DNA from: Pseudacidovorax sp.
GTDB lineage: Bacteria > Pseudomonadota > Gammaproteobacteria > Burkholderiales > Burkholderiaceae_C
DNA: 64,000 bases
Assembly (NCBI RefSeq): GCF_017991995.1
Contig: NZ_JAGOPN010000019.1
Location: 1 to 64,000 of the forward strand
Direction of reading: 5' to 3'
Below are positions 54,198 to 62,090 of this stretch, piece by piece (within the stretch, counting starts at the first letter, position 1; each line of letters starts with the position of its first letter). The notes beneath the pieces were generated by a model. It made no database searches, was not told the origin of the DNA, and saw nothing but the letters and a program-made list of their open reading frames with translations. The translations under genes and the position numbers were made by a program.

Positions 54198-54269
54198 GGT
54201 GGCAGCCACGTCGCGGAGCTGCTCTGCCCACCCTGCCTCACGGCCCAATGCACGAGGGCCGACCCAGAG

Positions 54270-54296
54270 CCGTTCGGGTTGAGCCTGTCGAAGCCT
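54270..54296 (+). repeat. Dispersed REP-like 27-mer, copy A
   Basis: CCGTTCGGGTTGAGCCTGTC (first 20 bases) followed by GAAGCCT. Two more copies, one inverted, occur at 55853-55880 and 55944-55970. The core GAGCCTGTCGAAG has the look of a dispersed intergenic repeat of Burkholderiales/Xanthomonas-type genomes. Confidence 0.6.
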
Positions 54297-54376
54297 GGGC
54301 ACACGCGCAGGGCATGACTGAGTGACCTTGGCCCACGGCCCACCCTTCTCCCCTTCATCCTTCATCCCCCACGACC

Positions 54377-55543
54377 ATGATCCGCGACACCGCCGCCTTC
54401 GACGAAACCCTGCAATCCCTGCGCCGCTATGTGCGCGAGCGCCTGATTCCGCGCGAGGCCGAGGTCGAGGCCGGCGACGAGGTGCCGGCCGATCTGGTGG
54501 AGGACATGGCGCGCCTGGGCTTCTTCGGCTGGTCCATCCCCGAGGCCTGGGGCGGCGCCGGCATGACGACGGAAGAGCTGGTGCTGGCGGCGATGGAACT
54601 CTCGCAGGCCTCGGTGGCTTTCCGGGCGCGCGTGGGCACCAACACCGGCATCGGTTCCGAGGCGCTGGTGGCCGATGGCACGCCCGCGCAGAAGGACCGC
54701 TACCTGCCGCTGCTCGCCAGCGGCCAGCTCACGGGCGCCTTCGCGCTGACCGAGCCCGAAGCCGGTTCGGACGCTACGGCGCTCAAGACCACGGCCGTGC
54801 GCGACGGCGATCACTATGTGCTGAACGGCACCAAGTGCTTCATCACCAATGCGCCCATCGCCGGCCTGTTCACGGTGATGGCGCGTACCGATCCGCAGGA
54901 CGCGAGCGCACGCGGCATCAGCGCCTTCCTCGTCGAGCGGGACATGCCCGGCCTGGGTACTGGCACGCCCTACCGCAAGATGGGCCAGGCCGGATCGCCC
55001 GTGTCGGAGGTGCATCTGCAGGACTGCCGGGTGCCGGCCAGCCACCTCATCGGCGGGACCGAGGGCACGGGCTTCAAGACCGCGATGAAGGTGCTGAACA
55101 AGCAGCGCATCCACCTGGCGGCGCTGTGCACGGGTCCGGCGATCCGCATGCTGGACGAGGCCATCGCCTGGACGACGCAGCGCCGGCAGTTCGGCCAGCC
55201 GGTGGCGGCCTTCCAGCTGATGCAGGCGCTGATTGCCGATTGCCAGACCGAGATCCAGGCGGCGCGCGCGCTGATCCTGCAGACGGCGCGCGAGCGCGAT
55301 GCGGGGCAGGATGTGACGTTGCAGGCGTCGATCTGCAAGTACTTCGCGTCCGAGATGTGTGGGCGCGTGGCCGACCGGTGCGTACAGATGCTGGGCGGCA
55401 CGGGCTTCATCCAGGGTCACCCGATCGAGCGCTTCTACCGTGATGTTCGGCTGTTCCGGTTGTACGAGGGCACGAGCCAGATCCACCAGCTCAACATCGC
55501 GAAGCGGACGATTGCGGCGGCGGGGTATCGACTGGCCGATTGA
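54377..55543 (+). CDS. Acyl-CoA dehydrogenase
   Basis: 388 residues, standard length. FAD/substrate blocks LTEPEAGSDATALKTTAVRD and KCFITNAPIAGLFTV are followed by RRQFGQPVAAFQLMQALIAD and GGTGFIQGHPIERFYRD. The closing RLYEGTSQIHQLNIAKR has catalytic-base Glu364, as in short/medium-chain enzymes. It oxidises an acyl-CoA to the enoyl-CoA, passing electrons to ETF. With the CoA-transferase, a beta-oxidation-like step on an imported acid is likely. Confidence 0.92.
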   Translation: MIRDTAAFDETLQSLRRYVRERLIPREAEVEAGDEVPADLVEDMARLGFFGWSIPEAWGGAGMTTEELVLAAMELSQASVAFRARVGTNTGIGSEALVADGTPAQKDRYLPLLASGQLTGAFALTEPEAGSDATALKTTAVRDGDHYVLNGTKCFITNAPIAGLFTVMARTDPQDASARGISAFLVERDMPGLGTGTPYRKMGQAGSPVSEVHLQDCRVPASHLIGGTEGTGFKTAMKVLNKQRIHLAALCTGPAIRMLDEAIAWTTQRRQFGQPVAAFQLMQALIADCQTEIQAARALILQTARERDAGQDVTLQASICKYFASEMCGRVADRCVQMLGGTGFIQGHPIERFYRDVRLFRLYEGTSQIHQLNIAKRTIAAAGYRLAD

Positions 55544-55594
55544 GCGGGCCCGTCTGCGCGTTTGCGTTCTCGGGTGTGGTGATTGGTGCCTGAT

Positions 55595-55615
55595 GCTTGG
55601 TGCTTGGTGCTTGGT
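55595..55615. repeat. Tandem heptamer GCTTGGT x3
   Basis: Three exact copies of GCTTGGT end to end, followed by GC. Lies 52 bp past the acyl-CoA dehydrogenase stop. Confidence 0.8.
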
Positions 55616-55649
55616 GCGCGTCAAGGGTGACATGGCGAGTGCCGTGAAG

Positions 55650-55817
55650 CTAACCCGGCAGAGGACGCCGGCATGCGCGCTCCCGGTGCACGCTCGCGCT
55701 GACCGGCTTGCCTCGCCGGACGGGTGCTCGCTTTCCACCGACGTGCCCGGGGCACTGCACGGCGCCGCGAATGGCACCTCCGCACGCAGACCGGCATCCT
55801 CCGCCTCGACGCTGCGC
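55650..55817 (+). repeat. Inverted repeat, left arm (168 bp)
   Basis: Reads the same as the reverse complement of 56111-56278 with about 15 mismatches by hand alignment (about 91% identity), without indels. Begins CTAACCCGG and ends CTGCGC. The spacer of about 293 bp has the other repeats. Confidence 0.85.
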
Positions 55818-55852
55818 CCGAACGGCCGGGTTCGGCCATACGGGTCCTAACT

Positions 55853-55880
55853 CCGTTCGCCCTGAGCTCGTCGAAGGGCA
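55853..55880 (+). repeat. Dispersed REP-like 27-mer, copy B
   Basis: CCGTTCGCCCTGAGCTCGTC and then GAAGGGCA. Diverged copy of the element at 54270, in the spacer of the inverted repeat. Confidence 0.55.
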
Positions 55881-55943
55881 GAGCGGAGCGCGGCGCAAAT
55901 GCCCGGCGCTGCTTGACCTGCCTGCGTGCCGCCCACAGGTGCG

Positions 55944-55970
55944 AGGCTTCGACAGGCTCAGCTCGAACGG
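55944..55970 (-). repeat. Dispersed REP-like 27-mer, copy C (inverted)
   Basis: AGGCTTCGACAGGCTCAGCT plus CGAACGG; its reverse complement matches copy A at all but two to three bases. Together with copy B it forms a second, inner inverted pair. Confidence 0.55.
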
Positions 55971-56021
55971 TCTGGGGGTTGACGGGCCCGCCTTGCCCTG
56001 AAACGCAGGATCAGGACTTCA

Positions 56022-56060
56022 GGACTCAAGGACTCAAGGACTCAAGGACTCAAGGACTCC
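56022..56060. repeat. Tandem octamer GGACTCAA, about 4.9 copies
   Basis: Four full copies of GGACTCAA and a partial fifth (GGACTCC). An imperfect first half-copy (GGACTTCA) precedes it. In a non-coding region, so probably slippage-generated. Confidence 0.85.
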
Positions 56061-56110
56061 ACGGCCCTGATGGTCTCAAGGCCCCATGACCTGAACAGCG
56101 GAGGGCTCGC

Positions 56111-56278
56111 GCGCAACGTCGAGGCGGAGGATGCCGGTGTGCGTGCGGAGGTGCCATTCGCGGCGCCGTGCAGTGCGGCAAGCACGTCGGTGGAGAGCGA
56201 GCACCCGTGTCGTGCAGCAAGCCGGTCGGCGCGAGCGTGCACCGGGAGCGCGCATGCCGGCGTCCTCCGCCGGGTTAG
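56111..56278 (-). repeat. Inverted repeat, right arm (168 bp)
   Basis: Reverse-complement partner of 55650-55817. The most diverged stretch is 10 bp in the middle (CCTCGCCGGA versus CTGCACGACA). Confidence 0.85.
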
Positions 56279-56281
56279 TAC

Positions 56282-56344
56282 CCCTATCGCCAGTGCCCAG
56301 CGCCCTATTGCCAGTGCCCGAGGCCCTATTGCCAGTGCACCAGC
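56282..56344. repeat. Tandem 21-mer, three copies
   Basis: Three 21-bp units of the form CCCTATTGCCAGTGCCC plus four bases, differing at a few positions, directly next to the right inverted-repeat arm. Not separated by spacers, so not CRISPR. Confidence 0.8.
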
Positions 56345-56483
56345 GTCCTACCGCCGCTGCCCCGAGACGCTCCGCCAGCGCACCAGGCCCCTGCCACCCA
56401 TCGTCCCAGGACACGACCGCCGGTCGACGCAGGAGAAGCGGCGGATCTTTGCCGCCGGTCGGTGAGACCCCAACGAACCCGCG

Positions 56484-57692
56484 CTACCGGATCACCTGCC
56501 GCGCCCGCAGACCTTCCAGATCGCTGCCCTGCAAACCGAGCAGCTCGCCCAGCACCTCGGCCGTGTGCTCGCCCAGGTGCGGCGGCGGCTGGTGCACGGG
56601 CGCGCGCTGGCCGTCGAACACGTAAGGCGGTGCGTGCACACCCTGCGTGCCGGCCTCGCTGTCCTCGAAGCTGTGCCACAGGCCCACCTCGCGCGTGCGC
56701 TTCGAACCGAGCGCCTCGTACAGCCCCAGCACCTCGCCGCAGGGAATGCCCGCCGCGTCCATGCGCGCGATCAACTGCGCGCGCGGATGCCTGGCGATCT
56801 CGGCCAGCAGGATGGGCAGCAGCACGGCGCGGTGCTTCGCGCGCTCGGTGTTCTGCGCGAAGCGCGGGTCCAGCGGCAGGTCCGGCCGGCCGATCACCGC
56901 CTCGCAGAACTTGCGGAACTGGCCGTTGTTGCCCACGGCGATCACCACCGGCCCATCGGCCGCGTCGAACACGCCGTAGGGCACGATGGACGGATGCGAG
57001 TTGCCGAACTTGGGCGGGTCGGCCTGCTGCATCCAGGCCGTGAGGCCGTAGTACGAGGTGATCATCATGCCGCCGTCGTACAGCGACATCTGGATGTGCC
57101 GGCCCCGGCCCGTTCGATGGCGCTCGTGCAGCACCGCCAGGATGGCCTGCCCGGCATACATGCCCGTGAACATGTCCACTGCCGCGATGCCGAACTTGAG
57201 CGGGCCCTGGCCCTCCTCGCCGTTCATCGCCATCAGGCCCGTCTCGCCCTGGATCACCAGGTCGTAGCCCGGACGCGCGCGCTCCGGCCCCAGCGCCGAG
57301 TAACCCGCGATGGAGCAGTAGATGAGCCCGGGGTTCAGCGCCTTCAGGTCCTCGTAGCCCAGCCCCATCTTCTCGGCGCCACCGTGCTTGAAGTTCTGGA
57401 TCAGCACGTCGCTCTTCGCCGCCAGCTGCCGCGCCATGTCGCGGCCCTCGGGCGTCTGCAGGTCGAGGGCCACCGAGCGCTTGTTGCGGTTGCAGCTGTT
57501 GAAGTAGGTGGTGTTGTGCTGGCCGATGCGCAGCCCCCAGTCGCGCGTGTCGTCGCCGCGCTCGGGATGCTCGACCTTGATCACCTCCGCGCCCAGGTCC
57601 GCCAGCGCCTGCGCGCACAGCGGCCCTGCCATCACGCGGGACAGGTCCAGCACACGCAGGCCGGCGAGCGGGGCGGGAGACAGGGACGTCAT
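56484..57692 (-). CDS. CaiB/BaiF-type (family III) CoA-transferase
   Basis: 402 residues. GLRVLDLSRVMAGPLCAQAL and LADLGAEVIKVEHPERGDDT at the start, catalytic-Asp helix IAAVDMFTGMYAGQAILAVL (Asp173), then GRGRHIQMSLYDGGM. It resembles succinate-dependent glutarate, itaconate or (R)-citramalate CoA-transferases, but these are not told apart by eye. It forms one unit with the Bug gene just upstream on the same strand (13-bp gap). Confidence 0.9.
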   Translation of the reverse strand: MTSLSPAPLAGLRVLDLSRVMAGPLCAQALADLGAEVIKVEHPERGDDTRDWGLRIGQHNTTYFNSCNRNKRSVALDLQTPEGRDMARQLAAKSDVLIQNFKHGGAEKMGLGYEDLKALNPGLIYCSIAGYSALGPERARPGYDLVIQGETGLMAMNGEEGQGPLKFGIAAVDMFTGMYAGQAILAVLHERHRTGRGRHIQMSLYDGGMMITSYYGLTAWMQQADPPKFGNSHPSIVPYGVFDAADGPVVIAVGNNGQFRKFCEAVIGRPDLPLDPRFAQNTERAKHRAVLLPILLAEIARHPRAQLIARMDAAGIPCGEVLGLYEALGSKRTREVGLWHSFEDSEAGTQGVHAPPYVFDGQRAPVHQPPPHLGEHTAEVLGELLGLQGSDLEGLRARQVIR

Positions 57693-57705
57693 GGCGGGCG
57701 GGGCT

Positions 57706-58668
57706 TCAAGTGCCTTGCTTGGGGATGTTCAGGCTCTGCAGCAATGGCAGCCAGCGGTCCGATTCGGTCTTGACGAAGCGGTCCAGCTCTTCGGGCGTGC
57801 TCCCGCGCGGCTCCATGCCGATGGCGCGGGCGCGGGCCACGAACTCGGGGTCGGCGATCACCTGGTTGACGGCCTTGTTCAATTTGTCGATCGCGGCGCG
57901 CGGCGTGCCGGCCGGCACCGAGAACGAATACCAGAGCGTGGCCACCATGTCGTAGCCCATCTCCTTGAAGGTGGGGGCGTCGGGCACCTGCGGCAGGCGC
58001 TGGTCGTCCATCACGCCCAGCACGCGCAGCTTGCCGGCCTTGATGTAGGGCAGCGAGCCGGTGATGGAGGTGCCGTGGATGTCGATCTGCCCACCCAGCA
58101 GCGCCTGCAGCGCCGGCGCGTCGCCGTTGAAGGGGATGTGCGTGGTGCTGAAGCCCTGGGCGCGCTCGAAGGCGATGGGCGCCAGGTTGGTCAGGATGGA
58201 GGCGCCCGGCGAGCCGCGGTTGATCTTGCCGGGGTTGGCCTTGGCATAGGCCACCATCTCCTTGATGTTCTTGTAGGGCAGGTCGGTGCGGCCCACGATC
58301 ACCGAGGGCTGGTAGGCGATCTGCGTGACCGAGGCGAAGTCCTTGGCCGGGTCGTAGGGCAGCTTGTCGTACAGCGCGATGTTGTTGGCCAGCGTGCCCA
58401 GCGACGAGACCAGCACCGTCTGGCCGTCCGGCTTGGAACGGGCCACGTAGTCGGCCGCCAGGATGCCGCTGGCACCCGGCTTGTTCTCGATGATGACGTT
58501 CATGCCGTGCTTGTTCAGCTCCTGGGCCAGGATGCGGCAGTACTGGTCGGTGCCGCCTCCAGCGGCGAAGGGCACCACGATGCGGGTGACGTTCTGCTGG
58601 GCGAAGGCCGGGCTCAGCGCGCAGGCGCCGAGCAGCAGGCCGGCCAGGAAGTGGCGGCGATGGCTCAT
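57706..58668 (-). CDS. Bug/TctC-family periplasmic solute receptor
   Basis: 320 residues from the ATG at 58668. Signal HRRHFLAGLLLGACALSPAFAQ, then TRIVVPFAAGGGTDQYCRIL, VIIENKPGASGILAADYVAR, NRGSPGASILTNL and HIPFNGDAPALQALLGGQ. The sequence after the signal is typical. The gene precedes the CoA-transferase, repeating the Bug-plus-transferase pairing seen at 52005-54197. A perfect FNR-type box lies 68 bp upstream of its start. Confidence 0.92.
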   Translation of the reverse strand: MSHRRHFLAGLLLGACALSPAFAQQNVTRIVVPFAAGGGTDQYCRILAQELNKHGMNVIIENKPGASGILAADYVARSKPDGQTVLVSSLGTLANNIALYDKLPYDPAKDFASVTQIAYQPSVIVGRTDLPYKNIKEMVAYAKANPGKINRGSPGASILTNLAPIAFERAQGFSTTHIPFNGDAPALQALLGGQIDIHGTSITGSLPYIKAGKLRVLGVMDDQRLPQVPDAPTFKEMGYDMVATLWYSFSVPAGTPRAAIDKLNKAVNQVIADPEFVARARAIGMEPRGSTPEELDRFVKTESDRWLPLLQSLNIPKQGT

Positions 58669-58735
58669 GGTGTGTCTCCGGGTCTTGGGCCCTGTCTCGG
58701 GCGTGGCGGCCAGTCTAGGGGGGTGTCCACAGACC

Positions 58736-58749
58736 TTGATCTCGATCAA
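58736..58749. promoter_or_regulatory. Perfect FNR/ANR-type box TTGAT-N4-ATCAA
   Basis: TTGATCTCGATCAA matches the TTGAT-N4-ATCAA consensus of FNR/ANR/DNR oxygen and nitric-oxide regulators at all ten positions. It sits in the divergent region between the Bug/CoA-transferase unit and the SMP-30-like gene. Confidence 0.65.
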
Positions 58750-58811
58750 TGAAAAGATGCTTTCCGTGTCCTGCACATCGGGGCCAAGAGCGGCTGCGCA
58801 CACTGCGAGGC

Positions 58812-59693
58812 ATGCCGCACCTCGACATCCGCCGCCTGGGCACCACGCGCGACCAGCTGGGCGAAAGCCCCTGCTGGGACGACGAGGCGCAGGCCCTGTG
58901 CTGGATCGATGCGCTGGCCGGCACGGTGCACCGCCTGCGCCTCGCCACCGGCACCCTGGAATCTCATGCGCTGCCTGCACCCCTGGGCGCCATCGCGCCG
59001 GCCCAAGGCGATGCGGTGGTGGTGGCGCTGCGCCATGGCTTCGGCCGCTACGACTTCGGCACGCGCCGGCTGACGATGCTCGGCGACATCGGCCTCTCGG
59101 ATCTCGACGTGCGGCTCAACGACGGCAAGTGCGACGCGGCGGGCAACTTCGTGGCCGGCACCATGCACATGAACCGGCCGGCGGATGTGCCGGTGCGCGG
59201 CGGGCTTTACCGGCTGTCGCCGGCAGGTCGCGTGGAGCAACTGGCCGACGACATCGGCTTTGCCAACGGCCCCTGCTTCAGCCCCGACGGACGCACGCTC
59301 TACCTGGCCGACAGCCTGGCCCGCGTGATCTGGGCCTACGACTACGACCCGCGGGGTCCGTTGTCCAACAAGCGCAGCTTCGTGGAGACCCATGGCTTCG
59401 AATCCGGCCCCGACGGTGCGACGGTCGATGCCGAAGGGTTTGTCTGGAGCGTGCTGGTGCGGGCCGCACGGCTGGCCCGCTTTTCGCCGTCGGGCGAGCT
59501 GGAGCGGCTCGTGCCGCTGCCGCTCACATACCCGACCAGCCTGTGCTTCGGCGGGCCGGGCCTGAGGCAGCTGTATGTGACCAGCATCTCGCGTAGCGCC
59601 CGGCTGGAAGGCCGCCTGCCGCAGGACGGCGGCCTGTTCGTTCTCGATGGGCTGCCCGTGGCGGGCTTGCCCACGCAGCGCTTCGGCGGGTGA
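58812..59693 (+). CDS. SMP-30/gluconolactonase-family lactonase
   Basis: 293 residues from the ATG at 58812. GESPCWDDEAQALCWIDALAG carries the metal Glu, NDGKCDAAGNFVAGTM the metal Asn/Asp, and FANGPCFSPDGRTLYLADS and GPDGATVDAEGFVWSVLV the remaining blades of the six-bladed propeller. The family hydrolyses sugar or other lactones. It is the only gene on this strand between two divergent neighbours. Confidence 0.88.
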   Translation: MPHLDIRRLGTTRDQLGESPCWDDEAQALCWIDALAGTVHRLRLATGTLESHALPAPLGAIAPAQGDAVVVALRHGFGRYDFGTRRLTMLGDIGLSDLDVRLNDGKCDAAGNFVAGTMHMNRPADVPVRGGLYRLSPAGRVEQLADDIGFANGPCFSPDGRTLYLADSLARVIWAYDYDPRGPLSNKRSFVETHGFESGPDGATVDAEGFVWSVLVRAARLARFSPSGELERLVPLPLTYPTSLCFGGPGLRQLYVTSISRSARLEGRLPQDGGLFVLDGLPVAGLPTQRFGG

Positions 59694-59723
59694 GCGGCGA
59701 GCGTCATGCCTCGTCGCGTCGGC

Positions 59724-60134
59724 TCAGCCGGCCGCGAGCTTCAGCAACTGCACCAGCTTGGCCGCCTGCGCCGGGCTCAGACGCGCAAGCGTGGCGTCGC
59801 TGACGCTGGCGGCGGCATCGGCAAGTCGTTCGTAAAGCGCCAGGCCCTCCGGTGTCAGCGAGACCAGGACCCGGCGCCGGTGCGCCGGGTCGTCCTGGAA
59901 CTGCACCAGTCCTCGCGTTGCCAGGCGGTCCGCCACGCCCTTGATCGTGGCGGCATCCATGGCGGTCATGCGCCCCAACAGGTTCTGCGAGCACTCCTGC
60001 ACCTGGGCCAGCATGGAGATCACCGCCCACTGGGTGGGCGTCAGTCCGTCCAGGGCCTGGGTCAGCAGTTCCGCATTGCGCTGATAGAGAACCCGCAGCA
60101 GGAAGCCGACCTGTTCATCCAGTCGATAGCTCAT
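59724..60134 (-). CDS. MarR-family transcriptional regulator
   Basis: 136 residues. The winged helix with LTPTQWAVISMLAQVQECSQ and LGRMTAMDAATIKGVADRLA plus the RRRVLVSLTPEGLALYERLA wing is standard MarR. A 20-bp operator-like dyad lies 73 bp upstream, between this gene and the tannase gene, so it likely represses both and senses a phenolic acid. Confidence 0.92.
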   Translation of the reverse strand: MSYRLDEQVGFLLRVLYQRNAELLTQALDGLTPTQWAVISMLAQVQECSQNLLGRMTAMDAATIKGVADRLATRGLVQFQDDPAHRRRVLVSLTPEGLALYERLADAAASVSDATLARLSPAQAAKLVQLLKLAAG

Positions 60135-60207
60135 CGGGGCATTGTGCTTTCGTGTGCCAGGCCGGTGCGCCGGCCCTGGCTCGGATTCTGCTAAGTGGCT
60201 GCGTCCG

Positions 60208-60227
60208 ATTGTTTGCATACAAACAAT
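60208..60227. promoter_or_regulatory. MarR-type operator dyad
   Basis: ATTGTTTGCATACAAACAAT has one mismatched pair in ten. Size, TTG..CAA arms and position between a MarR gene and its divergent target are typical of phenolic-acid-sensing MarR operators. Confidence 0.7.
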
Positions 60228-60305
60228 CAAGGCGGCATGGCGAGGCTGCGGACGGTGCTCGCGCCTGTGCAATCTGATTCCAACTCAATCATCGCGAGGG
60301 ATTCC

Positions 60306-62042
60306 ATGATGAAGTTACAAGGATGGTGTGTGACTGGTGTGGCTGCGGCCGCCACGCTGCTGGTGACCGCATGCGGAGGAAGTGGCGGGGGCACGAGCTT
60401 TGCGCCCACGGCAGCAGCGCCCGCGCCCGCTTCAAGCGGGACCTCCACGAGCAGCGCGCCTGCGCCGGCGCCTGAGGCGAGCTTCGAGGCCCAGTGCAGT
60501 GCACTGGCCGGGCTGCCGCCGGCCAACGGAAAGCTGGTCAGCGCGGTCTACACGGCGGGCGTGACCAACACGGCGAGCCCCGCATCGTCCACACCCGACC
60601 ACTGCCTGGTGCGCGGCGAACTCAATTCGCGCACGGGCGTCGACGGCAAGCCCTACGCGATCCTCTTCGAACTGCGGCTGCCCAAGGACTGGAACCAGCG
60701 CTTCTTCTACCAGGGCGGCAGCGGCGTGGACGGCAGCGTGCCGGCCGCGCTCGGCGCCTATCCCGGGGGTGGCGCCACGCGCAACGCGCTGCTGGACGGC
60801 TATGCGGTCGTGACCACCGACTCGGGGCACGAGGCGCCCTTCGACATGAGCTCGAACGTCACCTTCCTCTTCGCGGTCGATCCGCAGGCCCGTGACGAAT
60901 ACGGCGACAAGCAGCTGCCGCTGGTGGCCGGGTCGTCCCAGGTGGTGATCAAGCAGCTGTATGGCATGCAGCCCAGCCGCTCCTACTTCGTCGGCTGTTC
61001 CAACGGCGGGCGGCAGGCCATGGTCGCGGCGCAGCGCTACCCGCAGCTGTTCGACGGCATCGTGGCCGGCGCGCCCGGCTTTCGCCTGACGGCGGCGGCG
61101 CTCGAGGGCTCGATCTTCCGTGCCCAGGCGGCGGCGTCGGTGGCGCCCTTGGGCACCGACGGCAAGCCCGACATCTTCAATGCGCTCACGAGTGCGGAGA
61201 AGGATACGGTGCGCAACCGCATCCTCGCCAGCTGCGACGCGGCCGACGGCGTCACCGACGGCATGGTCAGCAAGCCCAGCGCCTGCAACCCCGATCCGTC
61301 CCAGTGGGTCTGCACCGGCGGCGCCACCAGCAACTGCCTCAGCGCCGACAAGGCCGCCTATGTGAAGAAGTTCTTCGAGGGTGCGAAGACGTCCACCGGC
61401 CGCCAGATCTACGGACCTTGGCCCTATGACCCCGGCATGATCGACACGGTCGGCACGCCCGCCCAGCTGTACTACGCCATCTTCGCGGGCGAGGCCTCGC
61501 ACGTGTACACCACGCCGCCGACGGTCACGCCCGACCTGCTCGGCTACGCCCGCACGGCCGACCTGGATGCCGAGTACGCCAAGATCTTCGACGTGTCCGG
61601 CATCTACACGCGCTCCGGCCACGAGTTCACGGACGCGGACTCGGCCGACATGGACGCCTTCCGCGCGCGGGGCGGCAAGATCCTGTCGTTCAACGGCACG
61701 GCCGACTGGGCGTTCTCCTTCACCGATCTGTCCAGGTACCAGGACCGCGTGATCGCACGCTACGGCCGCACCGAGGCCGACAAGTTCGCCCGCGCCTTCG
61801 CGGTGCCCGGCATGGACCACTGCAGCGGCGGCAAGTACGGCACCGACCAGTTCGATGCCTTCGGCGCCGTGGTCAACTGGGTCGAGAAGGGCCAGGCGCC
61901 CGACGTGATGGTGGCCACCGCACGCGCCGCCGCCGGCGTCGCTTGGCCGGGCCGCACCCGTCCGCTGTGTCCGTATCCGAAGGAAGCGGTCTACAACGGC
62001 TCGGGCAGCATCGAGTCGGCCAGCAGCTTCAGCTGCCGCTGA
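60306..62042 (+). CDS. Tannase/feruloyl-esterase-family lipoprotein
   Basis: 578 residues. Lipobox LLVTAC gives Cys23; a Pro/Ala/Ser linker follows to about residue 60. The catalytic Ser232 in FVGCSNGGRQA is paired with His505 in GMDHCSGG. The adjacent Cys231 and Cys506 form the disulphide that defines tannases and feruloyl esterases. It cleaves gallate, ferulate or similar esters outside the cytoplasm, and fits the MarR regulator and ring-cleavage operons of the window. Confidence 0.93.
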   Translation: MMKLQGWCVTGVAAAATLLVTACGGSGGGTSFAPTAAAPAPASSGTSTSSAPAPAPEASFEAQCSALAGLPPANGKLVSAVYTAGVTNTASPASSTPDHCLVRGELNSRTGVDGKPYAILFELRLPKDWNQRFFYQGGSGVDGSVPAALGAYPGGGATRNALLDGYAVVTTDSGHEAPFDMSSNVTFLFAVDPQARDEYGDKQLPLVAGSSQVVIKQLYGMQPSRSYFVGCSNGGRQAMVAAQRYPQLFDGIVAGAPGFRLTAAALEGSIFRAQAAASVAPLGTDGKPDIFNALTSAEKDTVRNRILASCDAADGVTDGMVSKPSACNPDPSQWVCTGGATSNCLSADKAAYVKKFFEGAKTSTGRQIYGPWPYDPGMIDTVGTPAQLYYAIFAGEASHVYTTPPTVTPDLLGYARTADLDAEYAKIFDVSGIYTRSGHEFTDADSADMDAFRARGGKILSFNGTADWAFSFTDLSRYQDRVIARYGRTEADKFARAFAVPGMDHCSGGKYGTDQFDAFGAVVNWVEKGQAPDVMVATARAAAGVAWPGRTRPLCPYPKEAVYNGSGSIESASSFSCR

Positions 62043-62053
62043 CGGGCGGCACG

Positions 62054-62090
62054 GCGCCGGCACCGCACCGCGTCAGGGCGGTGCCGGCGC
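62054..62090. terminator. Bidirectional hairpin, 13-bp perfect stem
   Basis: GCGCCGGCACCGC (62054-62066) pairs perfectly with GCGGTGCCGGCGC (62078-62090) around an 11-base loop. It lies between and over the ends of the convergent tannase and LysR genes. Confidence 0.6.

Larger units (their letters stand above)
55544..56483. other. Repeat-rich non-coding region
   Basis: About 940 bp between an acyl-CoA dehydrogenase and a convergent CoA-transferase, with no gene I can support. It holds tandem 7-, 8- and 21-bp repeats, a 168-bp inverted repeat and two copies of a dispersed 27-mer. Open frames seen here in several directions are shadows of these repeats. Nothing resembling an RNA gene, integrase or att site was found. 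Confidence 0.8.

Noticed and set aside
50250-54365. A minus-strand open frame of 1371 codons
   Set aside because: Only its first part (from the ATG at 51869) is IclR-like. The rest is antisense to the Bug and CoA-transferase genes and is open only because stop codons are rare at this GC content.
56022-56344. Possible CRISPR-like array
   Set aside because: The repeats are contiguous tandem units of 8 and 21 bp without spacers, and no cas genes are near.
55621-56465. Several open frames of 60-160 codons in the repeat island
   Set aside because: They arise from both strands and several frames of the same inverted repeat and show no family resemblance or ribosome sites.
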